Of a stretch of DNA of 64,000 nucleotides, positions 10,245-20,938 are shown one piece after another. Source of the stretch: Phaseolus vulgaris (Eukaryota; Streptophyta; Magnoliopsida; Fabales; Fabaceae). Each line of letters begins with the position of its first letter. The first letter of the stretch is position 1. Where the stretch lies: NCBI RefSeq assembly GCF_000499845.2, contig NC_023751.2:37189309-37253308 (forward strand), in the 5' to 3' direction. The position numbers and the translations under genes are program-made. The notes under the pieces are model-generated. The model was not told where the DNA came from and did not search any database. It worked only from the letters and a program-made list of their open reading frames with translations.

Positions 10245-11734
10245 ATGTGTGGAGGTGCAATTATTTCAGACTTCATTGGTGTCAAGCGTGGCCGCAACCT
10301 CCCCAAGCAGCAACTCTGGTCGGAGCTAGACCCTTACTCTGACCTCCTCGGCTTCGACTACTCCTCCGCCACCAACGCCGCCACCGCCGCCGCTACTTCC
10401 AAACTACCCCTCCCCGTAATCCCAGATAAAAAAGGTTGGTTTTTGTTACCTAGTCTAGATCAAGTTCAGTTTTTTACACCTACCCACCTACCCACCTACC
10501 AGTTTATCTTTTTCTTATTGTTCTAGGTTGTTCCATGTGCCTATTCTATTTCCCCATGTACTTTTCTGTCTGAAATTCTGTCATCCAATCAATTATGTTG
10601 TTTGCTACTGTTTGAGTGGACATAATTCAAAATAAACTTCCTTTCTTGTCTATTTATTTTAAATCCAAAAACGCTTTCTTTTCATAGTTTGTAATATGAA
10701 GATTCTGCTTTGAGATACTGATTTTTTTAATATTTTGGATAACATAACATGCAATCGAAAAATAAGATATCTTTGTTGTGTAGTGGAGTTGCTACTGATC
10801 TTCTTTTTCTGAATGTATGATGAAAAGTAAGCTGAAGTTAATCAATCCATTGGGGGGTCTCAAAAAGAGTTTTTTTTTTTTCACCTGTGGGGTTTGGTAG
10901 ATAAAAGAAGTTGTGTGTTGAAGAAGTTAGAGAAAATGGAGTGAAGTTGAAGCTTTTCACCAATTTACATTAAAAAATAAGAACACGCGAGCGTTTCTTT
11001 TCTTCACGTTTTTCCTTGCAGTTGAATGGTAATGGTAAAGAAGAAGAAAAAGGCAAAGTTTATTACAACTTTATGGTTTTTCTAAAAGCAAACTTTATCA
11101 CAGAAGACGCAAACAAAAACAGCCATTAACGGTAGAAGCTTGTAAAATGGCTGCAAAAGCTTTCACTTCTTAATACATTGTTTGTTTGTACGTGGCAGTG
11201 GAATCATGTGAGAAGAAGAAGAAAAGTGTGGGTGCTGCAGCAGCAGCAGCAGGGAAGAAGAGCGAGCGTGCTCGCAAGAACGTGTACAGAGGAATCAGGC
11301 AAAGGCCATGGGGAAAATGGGCTGCAGAAATAAGGGACCCACACAAGGGTGTCCGCGTCTGGCTCGGCACCTTCTCCACCGCCGAGGAAGCCGCCAGAGC
11401 CTACGACACCGCCGCCAAACGCATCCGCGGCGACAAGGCCAAACTCAACTTCCCCGCCGCCACTCCGCCGCCCTCCAAGAAACGCTGCCTCAGCCCCGAC
11501 CTCCCCCAACAGAGCAGCTCAGCCTCCACCGCACCGCCGCCTTCCTCAGCCTCCTACGGCGGAGACAGCAGCGGAGGAGAGGAACTCGACCTGAAACAAC
11601 TCGAACTGTTTCTCGGCTTGGAGAACGAGCAGCTTCTGCCCAACAATGGTGTCGAGTGGGACAACGGTTACATGATGGATGACTTGTGGATGCTCGACGA
11701 CGTCGTTGTGACCAACCATGACCTAGTTTATTAG
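10245..11734 (+). CDS. RAP2-3: Group VII ERF transcription factor (RAP2.3-like)
   Basis: Nuclear AP2/ERF-domain activator of hypoxia and ethylene responses, inferred from family. Exon 1 is 10245-10434 and exon 2 is 11199-11734. The 764-base GT-AG intron splits a Val codon, giving 241 aa. The protein begins [10 protein letters not shown], the group VII N-degron, in which Cys2 is oxidised in air and targets the protein for the N-degron pathway. Residues 25-36 ([12 protein letters not shown]) match the next conserved motif. The AP2 domain covers about residues 91-150 with [23 protein letters not shown] and AARAYD. The tail has a Ser/Pro-rich stretch, then LELFLGLE and LWMLDDVV, like the acidic activation end of RAP2.3. 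An Ala run (about 76-81, coded by GCA repeats) precedes the basic nuclear-localisation region. It looks complete. Assignment to RAP2.3 rather than another group VII member is by motif only. Confidence 0.92.
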
Positions 11735-14600
11735 AACAAGAGAATAATAACATGTTTAGATAAACGTTTTCCTTAAAAACTTGTATTAGAGGAAACAATA
11801 AAAACAAAACAAAAATTGAGTTTTTTTAATAAATTAAAACCGGCTTATGTGAGTTTTCACCGTCTACCCTTTTAAAATTAAAATACATAAGTTGGTTTTA
11901 ATTTGAGATTAAATCTCGATTTATTTTTATTGTTTTCTTCTCTTTCGAGTTTCTTAAGGAAAAATTATCGAACATGTGGGTGTTTTCTATAAGTTGTATA
12001 AAACTATGTTGGTGCGTTTTCTTTTAGTTGATGTCGTTTTTGTCTCTTCTTCTCTAGCTTTGGTGACTTTGTTCATTGGACGGTCGAATGTTTGAAAAAT
12101 GAAGTCTATTATGATTCTAAATAAAGGTGAGTTAGTGTTTATATGTATTGTTTGTGTTGTATATAATATTAATGGCACTATTATATGGTGCCACTTTGTC
12201 GTTTTTGCAAACCTAGTTTATGATTATGGTGCATGAATCTTTCGATTGTCTTAAAATCCACGTTTTGTTAATTGTTTAAATAAGCCTACTTGTTAATTAA
12301 TAATAATTCGTTAACTATTATGCCCACTTCATTGTTAAGTACTCCTTTCATTTTACTTTTTTTTTAAAGCTTGTTTATGTAAGAATTAAAAAAAATTATT
12401 TCCATTTTAATAAAATAGTTAGATAGTTTTTTTAAATTTATTTCATTTTTTTATCTGACACAATAAATAGAAAGGAATAAATTATTTTCAGAACGTGGCT
12501 AGTTATTTATGAATAATCTTGGGATTGGATAAGTTTGATTATGTACATTAATTGATTAGGTACACGAATGAGGTTATAAAATTTTGTTGAAATGCTTGAA
12601 ATCGGGAACAATAAAATAAGATACCGATAAGATAACTATCATTCTTTCACAAACAGAGTTTAACAGAACATTCTATGAACTTTTAAAATGTATAGAAAAT
12701 ATATTTATGTGACCTTAGATAAAAAAATTTATTACAAATATACTATTTGATTTGTTTATTTAATTACAAGACTTCGTTTTATCTTTTATTTTCCTAAATT
12801 AAATATATTTGATTTTGCTCTGTTCTACATTTTTTTTATTTACTTTCATCTTTTTCTTTTATCGAACACAATTTTTAAAAGTTCTGTTTATAAAAAATTA
12901 AGTAAATTATAGTAGCAATAAATAGGCGTCTTGTTTGGAGTGCCACTTTTAATATTTAATTATTAAGTATGGAGATTGAAATGTTCATCCAGCACGAGCA
13001 GGGCTTGATTTTGTGCATGAAATGAGGAAATCACATTTGTCAGCAAATATGTGAAATGTTGAGATTTTTTTGTGACATGTGGTTCATATTTTTGAATATG
13101 CACTAGCATATTGTCAATGTTATTTTGATCTCTTCCATCTACAACTCTCTTATGCCTATGAAATCACTTCAAAGTCATTCCAATTTGCTAAGTTTTGTCC
13201 CCATCTACATGGACCATATATTAATATATATATATATATATAATAACTTGAAATGCAAAATTGAGATTTTAGTAAAATATGATTGTAATATTGCTATTCC
13301 TACTCTTAAAACATCGTGTTAGGATAAATCACCGTATTCAGATTCTTGTTTTTTAGAATTTTTTATCTTCATCACCATTTTACTTTTAAGAAATGTTTTA
13401 ATGAATTAAAGGAAGAATGAGTATATAAACTGTCATTAGTCATGATTTGTGAGTAATTTAAGACTATATTGACATATTTGAACACTATAAAAACAAAGTA
13501 ATTAAATATTTTTTATTATATATTAAAAATATGTAATATTAAAAGTTGTAAATATAAAAAACCGAATATTTTAAATACTTACTTATGAACTGTATATAAA
13601 ATGTGGACACTTGCATTTTTAAAATTATGGAAAGCCTCTTTTTCTTTTTTTCCTTTTCTTTAATTTTATATTGTGTTTTTCAAACATCATTGAAGTTAAA
13701 ATAGTAAAAAAATATATACATTTCTTTAAAAAAAATTATGCATGGTTGTTGTGTGATAAGTTATTGAACTGCCAACTACTCTTATGTTATCAATAAAACG
13801 TATATTTAAAAAAAAAATAGTACACTCTGATAGATACAAATACTAATAAATACTTAAGGAATATAATATTTTATTTTATTCAAATGTTGTGGATGTAATA
13901 TTCATTAAATTACCTAATCCAGATAATATTTTATTTTATTTTAAGTAAAACCATTTTATTAAAAAAACATAGTTTTTTTGCTGTTCAAATTGAAGGTTGT
14001 TTTAAAGATGTAAGAATATGAACCTAATAAACAAAAAGTTACCACAACGTACCCAAAGAAAAAATATAAACCTTATTTTTTATTCATTTGCAAACATTAA
14101 CGTTTTCACCTATAAAAATAAATTAACATTATTCAATGGATGTGAAAGACTCTAACTGTGACTAAATCACAACTCTCGTATAGACAATTAATTTCATGAT
14201 TTGACTCAAAAAACAAAACCTGTGAAATACCTAATTTTCTAAACTTTTAATTGCAAAAAAAAAAATCACATTATTTAACTAATAATAGAGAAAGAAAAAT
14301 AAATCCTTCCAAAAACATCAGTTTAAGTAAAAAAATGTGTGCCAAAAGAAAAATAAAATGATTGTTAATAGCATTTTTAAGTTAACCGTTCCAAGAACTG
14401 TACTTTGTCCCTTTTCACTAATTTAATTTGCTATCTCTTATTTAAATACTTAATTACCGTGTTACTCTCTTATTGGAGGATTGTATATATTTTAATATTT
14501 AAACCATAAAATACATTATAATAAATTTTATTTATTATGTCATTAAATTAGCAGATTAATTTTAGATTGAATTTATCATATTATATTATATTGTATATAT
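11735..14600. other. AT-rich intergenic region, no gene seen
   Basis: The ERF 3' untranslated region starts here, with an aataaaa-like signal near 11797. The remainder to 14600 is AT-rich. It holds a (TA)n run at 13224-13242 but no coding-like frame, RNA gene or clear element border. Confidence 0.5.
13224..13242. repeat. (TA)n microsatellite
   Basis: An uninterrupted dinucleotide run of about nine TA units within AT-rich intergenic sequence. Confidence 0.8.
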
Positions 14601-14960
14601 ATTATTGGATGGACGAAAGGTCGAAGGGTCGAATGAATCTAAAAGCAGACAATAAACATATTATTAATTGTAATTGAACCAGTTTAGTTATAAACTATAA
14701 TTAAGGCACAATTGGGTCTCGTCTGAAATCCAAAAAGCAAGCCCATAACAGTTGAGGCTCGTCCCAAAGTTATAAATACCAGAGGAGATCCAGCGAATCT
14801 TTTCCTCTTAACTCATCGACCTATTGTACTCAGATTAACTTGAGCGTCGGAGCACCCTAGAAGCCGGGAGAACGAGAAGACAAATACAGAAGAAATCATT
14901 ATAAGAGAAATCCAACCTTTTAAGAAGAGTATAATACAAATTTTTAAGATCAGTGTCCCC
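14600..14960 (+). mobile_element. Ty3/gypsy-type LTR remnant
   Basis: A 0.36-kb island of less AT-rich sequence with gacgaaaggtcgaaggg near its start, a TATA-like ttataaatacc at about 14770 and the phrase acttgagcgtcggag at 14838-14852. That phrase, in the R/U5 part of some plant gypsy LTRs, recurs in altered form at 20619 and 36366 in this window. There is no coding region or primer site. Borders are approximate. The family call is inference from the shared phrase. Confidence 0.45.
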
Positions 14961-16640
14961 TAGTAATTCCTTAAACTTTTATAGGTTGATGAAAATATTA
15001 TTCGACTTAAGTATTATTGTCTCGAATAAAATATGTATAGAAAAAAAAAATACTATTAACATACAAAATTCTTAATTAACAATATACGATTAACTATTAT
15101 TTTGTAATTTATTTTTGTTGGGTAGAAGAGATTAAGAAGTTTCCAAGCATTAATATATCTCATTAACATATTTTTGTATTATGTTTGGGGGAAAACGCAC
15201 TAAATGTGTCTTGGTAGGTGCACATACCAAACAAATGTTCCTCTACTCTACTGCACTTAAAGTAAACTCATACTATATAATATTATTTAGTTCATAACAA
15301 TAGAAACATTGCATAATAAAGAAAAATATATATATTACTATATTAAATAATAATAACACTAAAAAAATATTAAATAATAACTCATTTTAAAGATTAAAAA
15401 TAATTAATACATTAATTAACTTAAATATTATTTTATAAACTAAAATTATTAATATATAGAATACATTTTATTATTAATAAAATAATTATAAATTAATTTT
15501 AGAATTATATATAATATTAGTTACTAAAATTTTAACTATTAACTACTTTAAATTTTTAAAATTTAAAATAATTAATAGTTAAAATTTTAGTAACTAATAT
15601 TATATGTTAATTTTTTAAAAAATATAATAATAAAAACTACTTTAAATATCAATATTTTTTTTTATAAAATAATATTTAATTTAACTAAATATTTGTATTT
15701 TTATAATTAATTGTTATTTAGAATTTTTTTTAGTTAAAGTAATTTACTATAAATATTTGAAATCACATAAGTAAAAAACGTTATTGAGAATATTAAATAA
15801 GGTTCTTTATATTTAAGTTGCAAACACCTATTAGATAGCACTATTGTAAATGTATAATATTAAAGAGTCTTTCTAAACTCTTTTTTTCTTACGATCTACA
15901 AATTACTTTATTTTTATTTTCAGCACATGCAAGTTCTTTTCCACACCCAACCAAAAGTTTGACAATATATCATTATCAAAGAAAACAAACTTTATGAGGA
16001 AAACTAGCCACTGCAGGTTGACCAGGGAATAATGAGTTCAAAAAAATAGGAATTGTATAATGAAAATCAAGCTAATATTACAGAATTTTTAGATGATTTT
16101 ATTTTTTAAATAAATGTTAAGAAGTTATGATTTTGTTATTTGTTTGAAAAAACATTTGTTAAAATAGAATAATCCCTTAACTAAATGAGTTTCATTGATT
16201 TTGTCTTTGAATCTGGTTCACTCAGAAAACCTTTGGATCTTTACTCAGTTGACAGTTAAAAGCAAAGAACTTTTTATGCCCTCGTGTCTTCTTTGACTGT
16301 TTTTTGAGAAAATGGAAGAAAATGAAAGGAAAGAGAAGATTGAAGAGGAGGCAGCAGCATGTCAAGTATGAACAAGAATAGTTGAAAGAGTAACATGCAC
16401 ACGATAAGAATATAGTATTACAAAACTAGGTAAAATCTACTTAATAGGAAGCTTCGTCACCAAATAAAATAACTGACCAATATCTAAACTTTGTCAACAT
16501 TCACACATGCAACTCTGCTTGATCAATACTTAATGAGTTTAGAATTTAGGGTTTAAAGTTTAAATTTAATTTGATATTATAAAACTAATCCATAAGATGT
16601 GAATTGCAACTCTTTATATATTTTGAAATATTACATTCCT
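14961..16640. other. Very AT-rich spacer with one hairpin
   Basis: No gene is seen. The only structured feature is the perfect 32-base inverted repeat at 15511-15603. Words like ctaattcaatcttata near 16560 begin the dispersed repeat that flanks the next element. Confidence 0.5.
15511..15603. repeat. Perfect 32-bp inverted repeat (hairpin)
   Basis: The arm at 15511-15542 is the exact reverse complement of 15572-15603, with a 29-base AT-rich loop. The arm contains ttagttactaaaattttaac, a word related to the core of the CACTA-like MITE family, so this is probably the middle of a decayed copy. Confidence 0.75.
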
Positions 16641-16858
16641 CACACTCAGATCTAATAACTCGTGTGTGAGATTATATATAACAGGTGATCTGATAGTGGG
16701 CGGTCTATGTCTAACAAACTCTCAAACCCCTCATACTTAGACCTATCAACTCGTACATGAGACTATATATAATAGGTGGTTTGAATGACCTAAGTCCAAC
16801 AAACTCTCACACCCCTCACACTTGGACCTGTCAACTCGTGTGTGAGACTATATATAAT
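16641..16858. repeat. Tandem repeat, unit about 85-91 bp, interrupted by a transposon
   Basis: Three imperfect tandem copies start at 16641, 16732 and 16817 (cacact-cagatct, catacttagacct, cacacttggacct). Each includes ctcgtgtgtgaga-like and actatatataa-like blocks and ends aaactctcacacccct. The third copy is cut at 16858 by the element at 16859-17761 and resumes at 17771 with aggtggtctgat. Confidence 0.75.
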
Positions 16859-16938
16859 GGTTTTTTGACCATGATGGGGTTATTTTTTTTTTGTTTTTAC
16901 CAAAATGGGTCTGTTTAAAAAAAATTACAAATTTAGGC

Positions 16939-17079
16939 AAGTCGTGCCAATTCGGCACGACTTCATATGTAGAAATCGTTCCAATTAGGCACAACTTCTA
17001 CCATGTCATAATGAAGTCGTGCCAACTTGGCACGACTTTTGCCCTGTCATACTGAAGTCGTGTCAACTTGGCACGACTT
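16939..17079. repeat. Left array of 25-bp near-palindromes
   Basis: Four units start at 16939, 16973, 17014 and 17055, each a 25-base near-palindrome of the form AAGTCGTGCC-AA-n-TTGGC. Starts are 34, 41 and 41 bases apart. The spacers share tgtcata-like words. The arrangement suggests repeated transposase-binding or structure-forming sites. Confidence 0.8.
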
Positions 17080-17498
17080 CTGCCACGTCATTTTTTTATT
17101 TATTTTATTGTTTATATATTGGATAGTAAGTTATGTAATGTTAAAAATTAATTTGATACACAATTTTCTAAGAGTGTTAGTTTTAAGGAACAAAAAATTG
17201 GATAATCGTGTATGGATCATGTTTGACGGTAATGTAATACAATAACTTGATTATTTGATTAATTAAAAAATGAAGAAAATTGTTATTGAATTTGGAAATA
17301 AATAGATAAATGAAAAATTATTATATTTGGAAAATAAATAGAGAATTATTGTTGTGAATTTGCAAAATAAATAGTTTGAGAAGTAATGATTTTACAGAAC
17401 ACGTAATGATGAGAAAAAATTAATTTGTAACATTACATAACTTACTACCCAATGTATAAACAATAAAATTAAAAATAAAATAAATTATGACGTGGCAG

Positions 17499-17680
17499 AA
17501 GTCGTGTCAACTTGGCACGACTTCAATATGACAGGGCAGAAGTCGTGCCAAGTTGGCACGGCTTCAGTATGATAGGGCAAAAGTCGTACCAAGTTGGCAC
17601 AACTTTAGTATGACATGGCAGAAGTCATGCCTAATTGGGACGACTTCTGCATATGAAGTCGTCCCAATTAGGCACGACTT
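17499..17680. repeat. Right array of 25-bp near-palindromes
   Basis: Five units start at 17499, 17540, 17581, 17622 and 17656, mostly 41 bases apart, mirroring the left array. Some units have lost symmetry by single changes (for example cggctt for cgactt at 17558-17563). Confidence 0.8.
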
Positions 17681-17770
17681 GCCTAAATTTGTAATTTTTT
17701 TTAAACGGACCCCATTTTGGTAAAAACAAAAAAAAAATAACCCCATCATGGTCAAAAAACCATATATAAT

Positions 17771-19283
17771 AGGTGGTCTGATAGCGAGTGACCTAAGTCC
17801 AATAAACTATCGTTAAAATAAACTATGAATGACATCTAAATGATTCTGATACCATATTAAAAAGTGAATTTTTAAGTTTAACTAAATCTTATAAAACTGA
17901 CTTAAAAAATATGTTATTATCTCTATTATAGTATAGGTAAAATCTTCAAACATTAACAAATAAAATTCAATCATCCCAGTTGAAAAAAAGAATGGTAAAA
18001 TTAGAAGGTGCATGAACCAATGCCCTAACTTTTGACCTCCCAACATTAATGGGACCCGATGCATAGTATAATTACATGCTAAAGTGACATAAAACTTCTT
18101 AAGTTGTTCAAAGGGTCGTTTTCATATGCAGTAGATTCCATTGTTTTCAATGATATAAGCAAAAGAAAGAAAACAAAAACAAAAATATGCACTGAATATG
18201 TTAGTGCCTAAAGATATTGATTATGCTTTCACGTTTTGCTATTTCAAAAAGGGATTTATGGAGTTATCCGTTCTTTAAAGTATATGTTTTGTTTAAGTAT
18301 TAAGAGAAAAATTTAGTTGTAGTAGTCAAGATCATACAATATGCTAAGATACGAAAAATTATTTTATTCTATTTTAATTAGTTGTTTAATCAACACATAT
18401 ACTTACTTTATCTTATTATCTTTCTTGTCATGTTGGGTCAGTATAATATTCCCTCTAGGATTTGCTTAAAAAACTATTCCAGCTAACGATCTTATATATC
18501 ATTTATATAATATATATCATTTAACTTTCTCCTCTAACCATATAATGTCTTTACACTAAAATGTATAAAATAAAGAATAATTCTTAAAAAATACAAGATA
18601 TAAATGAGTTAAAATAGTAATATATTGTATTTTATTTTTCTGTATTTTCAAGAAAGTCAAAAGATATTTATAAGTTCAAAAAAAGTCAGTTCTTCTTCTT
18701 ACCAAAAATGAACTCGAAAAATACAACTGGATGACTGCATAATCAAATTTAGTGTGTTCTTACTGACTTAAGTATTAGAGAGTTTGTTACAGGTGGACAT
18801 ATCTCTCACAGAGACCGACTAAAAGCCGTCCTCACTTTTCGGATTCACTTTTGGTAACAACAGTTCTTATTAAAATATTTTTCATTTATTAAAAATTGTT
18901 TTTTCTTGTTTTTTTTTTAAGTTTTGTTGTTTGGTGTTTGGACATTGTTTTCTTAGTTAAAATGATGTCTATTTAGACCTCTATTTAGGCTTTTGAGACA
19001 AAATGAAGTATTTTTGTTTCTTTGTCTTTTCACTTTAACCTACCATACTACTGTAGTTTGAAAGAGGGTGAAACCTAATAAAATATAGGTCAATTGTCTA
19101 TTAAGAGTTGGTAGGAATATTATAAGCAAGACATAAGCAAATACAATTTTTATGCTCTCTTTTAAAATGTGTTATTTTCAAACTATTATTTTATATTTGG
19201 ATTATATTTGGGATTTTTTGAATTGGATAACCCAATTATGCAATAACCATTATATATTAAATTGAATTTTCTTCACGTTGATT
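17771..19283. other. Dispersed repeat then spacer, no gene seen
   Basis: 17771-17945 continues the interrupted tandem unit and holds the tgataccatattaaa and atcttataaaactgactt words shared with 8757-8945. Beyond it the sequence to 19283 is AT-rich, with no coding-like frame or RNA gene. Confidence 0.45.
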
Positions 19284-19299
19284 AAGATAATTTCAATCT

Positions 19300-19625
19300 T
19301 AGTAATTGTTTTTTAGTAATTGTTTTTTTTTACAACTCAGCTTGTCACAAAGATAGGATTAGTTGTTTAGACGTTATGTCGTGTTCTGGCTTTGCTGTGT
19401 ATGACGCTTGGGTTTGGTACTTCAACCTGTTGCCAAAAACTTTTAACTGTATTTGGTGGGTTTTTGTATCTTGTCTGAATTTTTATCTTTGATCTGTAGT
19501 GCGATGTCTGTCGGCTTCCTAGTTGGCAGGGTATTAGGAAACTTGGTGTCGGGGTTTTGTATAAGGGTTGAGACACCCCTGAAGTGTCTTATTTAATTTT
19601 ATTTATTCTTTGCTGATAAAAAAAA
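19300..19625 (+). mobile_element. 5'-truncated LINE 3' end with 16-bp target duplication
   Basis: Only the 3' untranslated end of an L1-type LINE is present. It finishes ataagggttgagacaccc, then ttattctttgctgat and an A tail. A perfect 16-base duplication (aagataatttcaatct) flanks it at 19284-19299 and 19626-19641, which defines the insertion exactly. The final 80 bases match, on the opposite strand, the end of the large dead LINE at 160-5760. Confidence 0.85.
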
Positions 19626-19962
19626 AAGATAATTTCAATCTCCTATAAGTTAGATGATGGGTTATGTATGTTGAACCCAATATTCAACTTGACCAAAATC
19701 ATCATAGAAAATATTTATTGTTTCACAATTTAGTTATTTATTATTTTCCATTTTTTTAGTTTTGATACTTATTTTATAACTAATTTTTTTTTGCTTAGTT
19801 TGACATACATTATATATAGTGTGAAAGATCTTTTGTGTAAATTTCAGATGAATTTTAAAATTTATTTACAAGAAAAAATCGATACACTCATCATTTCTTA
19901 GCCATCTTCGTATGAGGCCGCTGCATCAGCTATTTCTAAGGGCTCCCTTTATCGTTCTAGGG

Positions 19963-20938
19963 CCATTTCTTCCTGCACCTTCATGCTTTCTTCCTGCACC
20001 TCCATTAAAAACATGCACCTGCATAAAAAAACATGAAATGACAATTATATTTTTTAATTTTTATATTTCGAATTTTAGAGTACAGGATGTATTTTTTGGA
20101 TTTGAAAAATATATTATAAACTCTAAAATTTAAAATACAATTTTACATTTCAAACTCTACCATTCATAATTGGATTCAAAAATACATTTGTATTTGAAAT
20201 TTTATTATTTGTAATATATTTTTTCTGAACTGTAAAATTTAGAATATAATTTTTTATTTGAAATTCTAAAGTTGGAATGTATTTTTCTAAACTTTAGAAT
20301 TCGATTAGGAAGGTGCATTGGCATGATCGGATGACTCGGTGAGTCGACCAGAATCCCGAACCATCTGACCATTCGACCATGATAAGAAAGTCATGTGACG
20401 ACACGTTACCGATCGACCCATGACGACGAGCCATGGGTTGACCAAGTTAGCAGGGCTAACCCATAATTAAGAGTTGTTTGGCGCAACCCTAAATACGAAC
20501 CAACCTCATAATACGGCCTACCAACGAAATTAATGTAATATAAATAAACACAAAATCGAAGAACCAGATACGTCATTATTTACAGTACTCTGACAATCGA
20601 GTGCTGACACCCTGACTGACTTGATCGTTGGAGTGTCTTTTGCAGGTACCATCCCAAACTGTGTTGCCAAACGACTGAAAGGAGGAGCAAGACAATTGTT
20701 CTCTAGGCCCAACACCCGTTCGAGAACAGAAGATATTTTTTATCTTATAAAATATATTTTAAACTCTAGAATTTAAAATATAATTTTGTATTTTAATTCT
20801 ATAATTTAAAAATTTTACGGATTATAAAATTCAAAAATGAGAAAAAAATAATCTGCCCCTTTTGTTGAAGGGTATTTTTGGAAAATAAAGAATTGTAGAG
20901 GTGCAGGAAGAAACTATGTAGGTGGGGGAAGAACTTGT
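19963..20938. mobile_element. Foldback element with TTTCTTCCTGCACC ends, split by a solo LTR
   Basis: Inverted ends: tttcttcctgcacc occurs twice on the left (about 19967-19980 and 19988-20001). Its complement ggtgcaggaagaaa lies on the right near 20901-20914, followed by a second diverged copy ending ggaagaac. Between lie AT-rich words (aaactctaaaatttaaaat) shared by both halves. The interior is interrupted by a gypsy-like solo LTR at 20314-20728. No transposase frame. The exact ends and target duplication could not be fixed. Confidence 0.55.
20314..20728 (+). mobile_element. Solo gypsy-type LTR nested in a foldback element
   Basis: A 415-bp GC-richer block beginning TGCATTGG and ending GAGAACA (TG...CA), flanked by gaagg (20309-20313) and gaaga (20729-20733), a 4/5 match for a target duplication. 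It contains acttgatcgttggag at 20619-20633 followed by tcttttgcaggtacc, the R/U5-like phrase also seen at 14838 and 36366. No internal sequence remains, as expected after LTR-LTR recombination. Confidence 0.6.

Larger units (their letters stand above)
16859..17761. mobile_element. Mutator-type foldback element with 9-bp target duplication
   Basis: A 903-bp element with long inverted arms. It begins ggttttttgaccatgatggg and ends with the exact complement of those bases. The arms extend roughly 300 bp inward (about 16859-17160 and 17410-17761). It is flanked by the 9-base duplication atatataat at 16850-16858 and 17762-17770, the target size of Mutator-like elements. The arms carry arrays of a 25-bp near-palindrome. 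The centre is AT-rich and non-coding, so the element must depend on a transposase elsewhere. Confidence 0.85.

Noticed and set aside
11204..11682. Open frames of 81-124 codons on both strands over the ERF exon 2
   Set aside because: They are shadows of the GC-rich AP2 domain exon in other frames.
16939..17680. Regularly spaced palindromic repeats resembling a CRISPR array
   Set aside because: The DNA is a plant nuclear genome, spacers are themselves repeats, and the arrays lie in the arms of a transposon with a target duplication.
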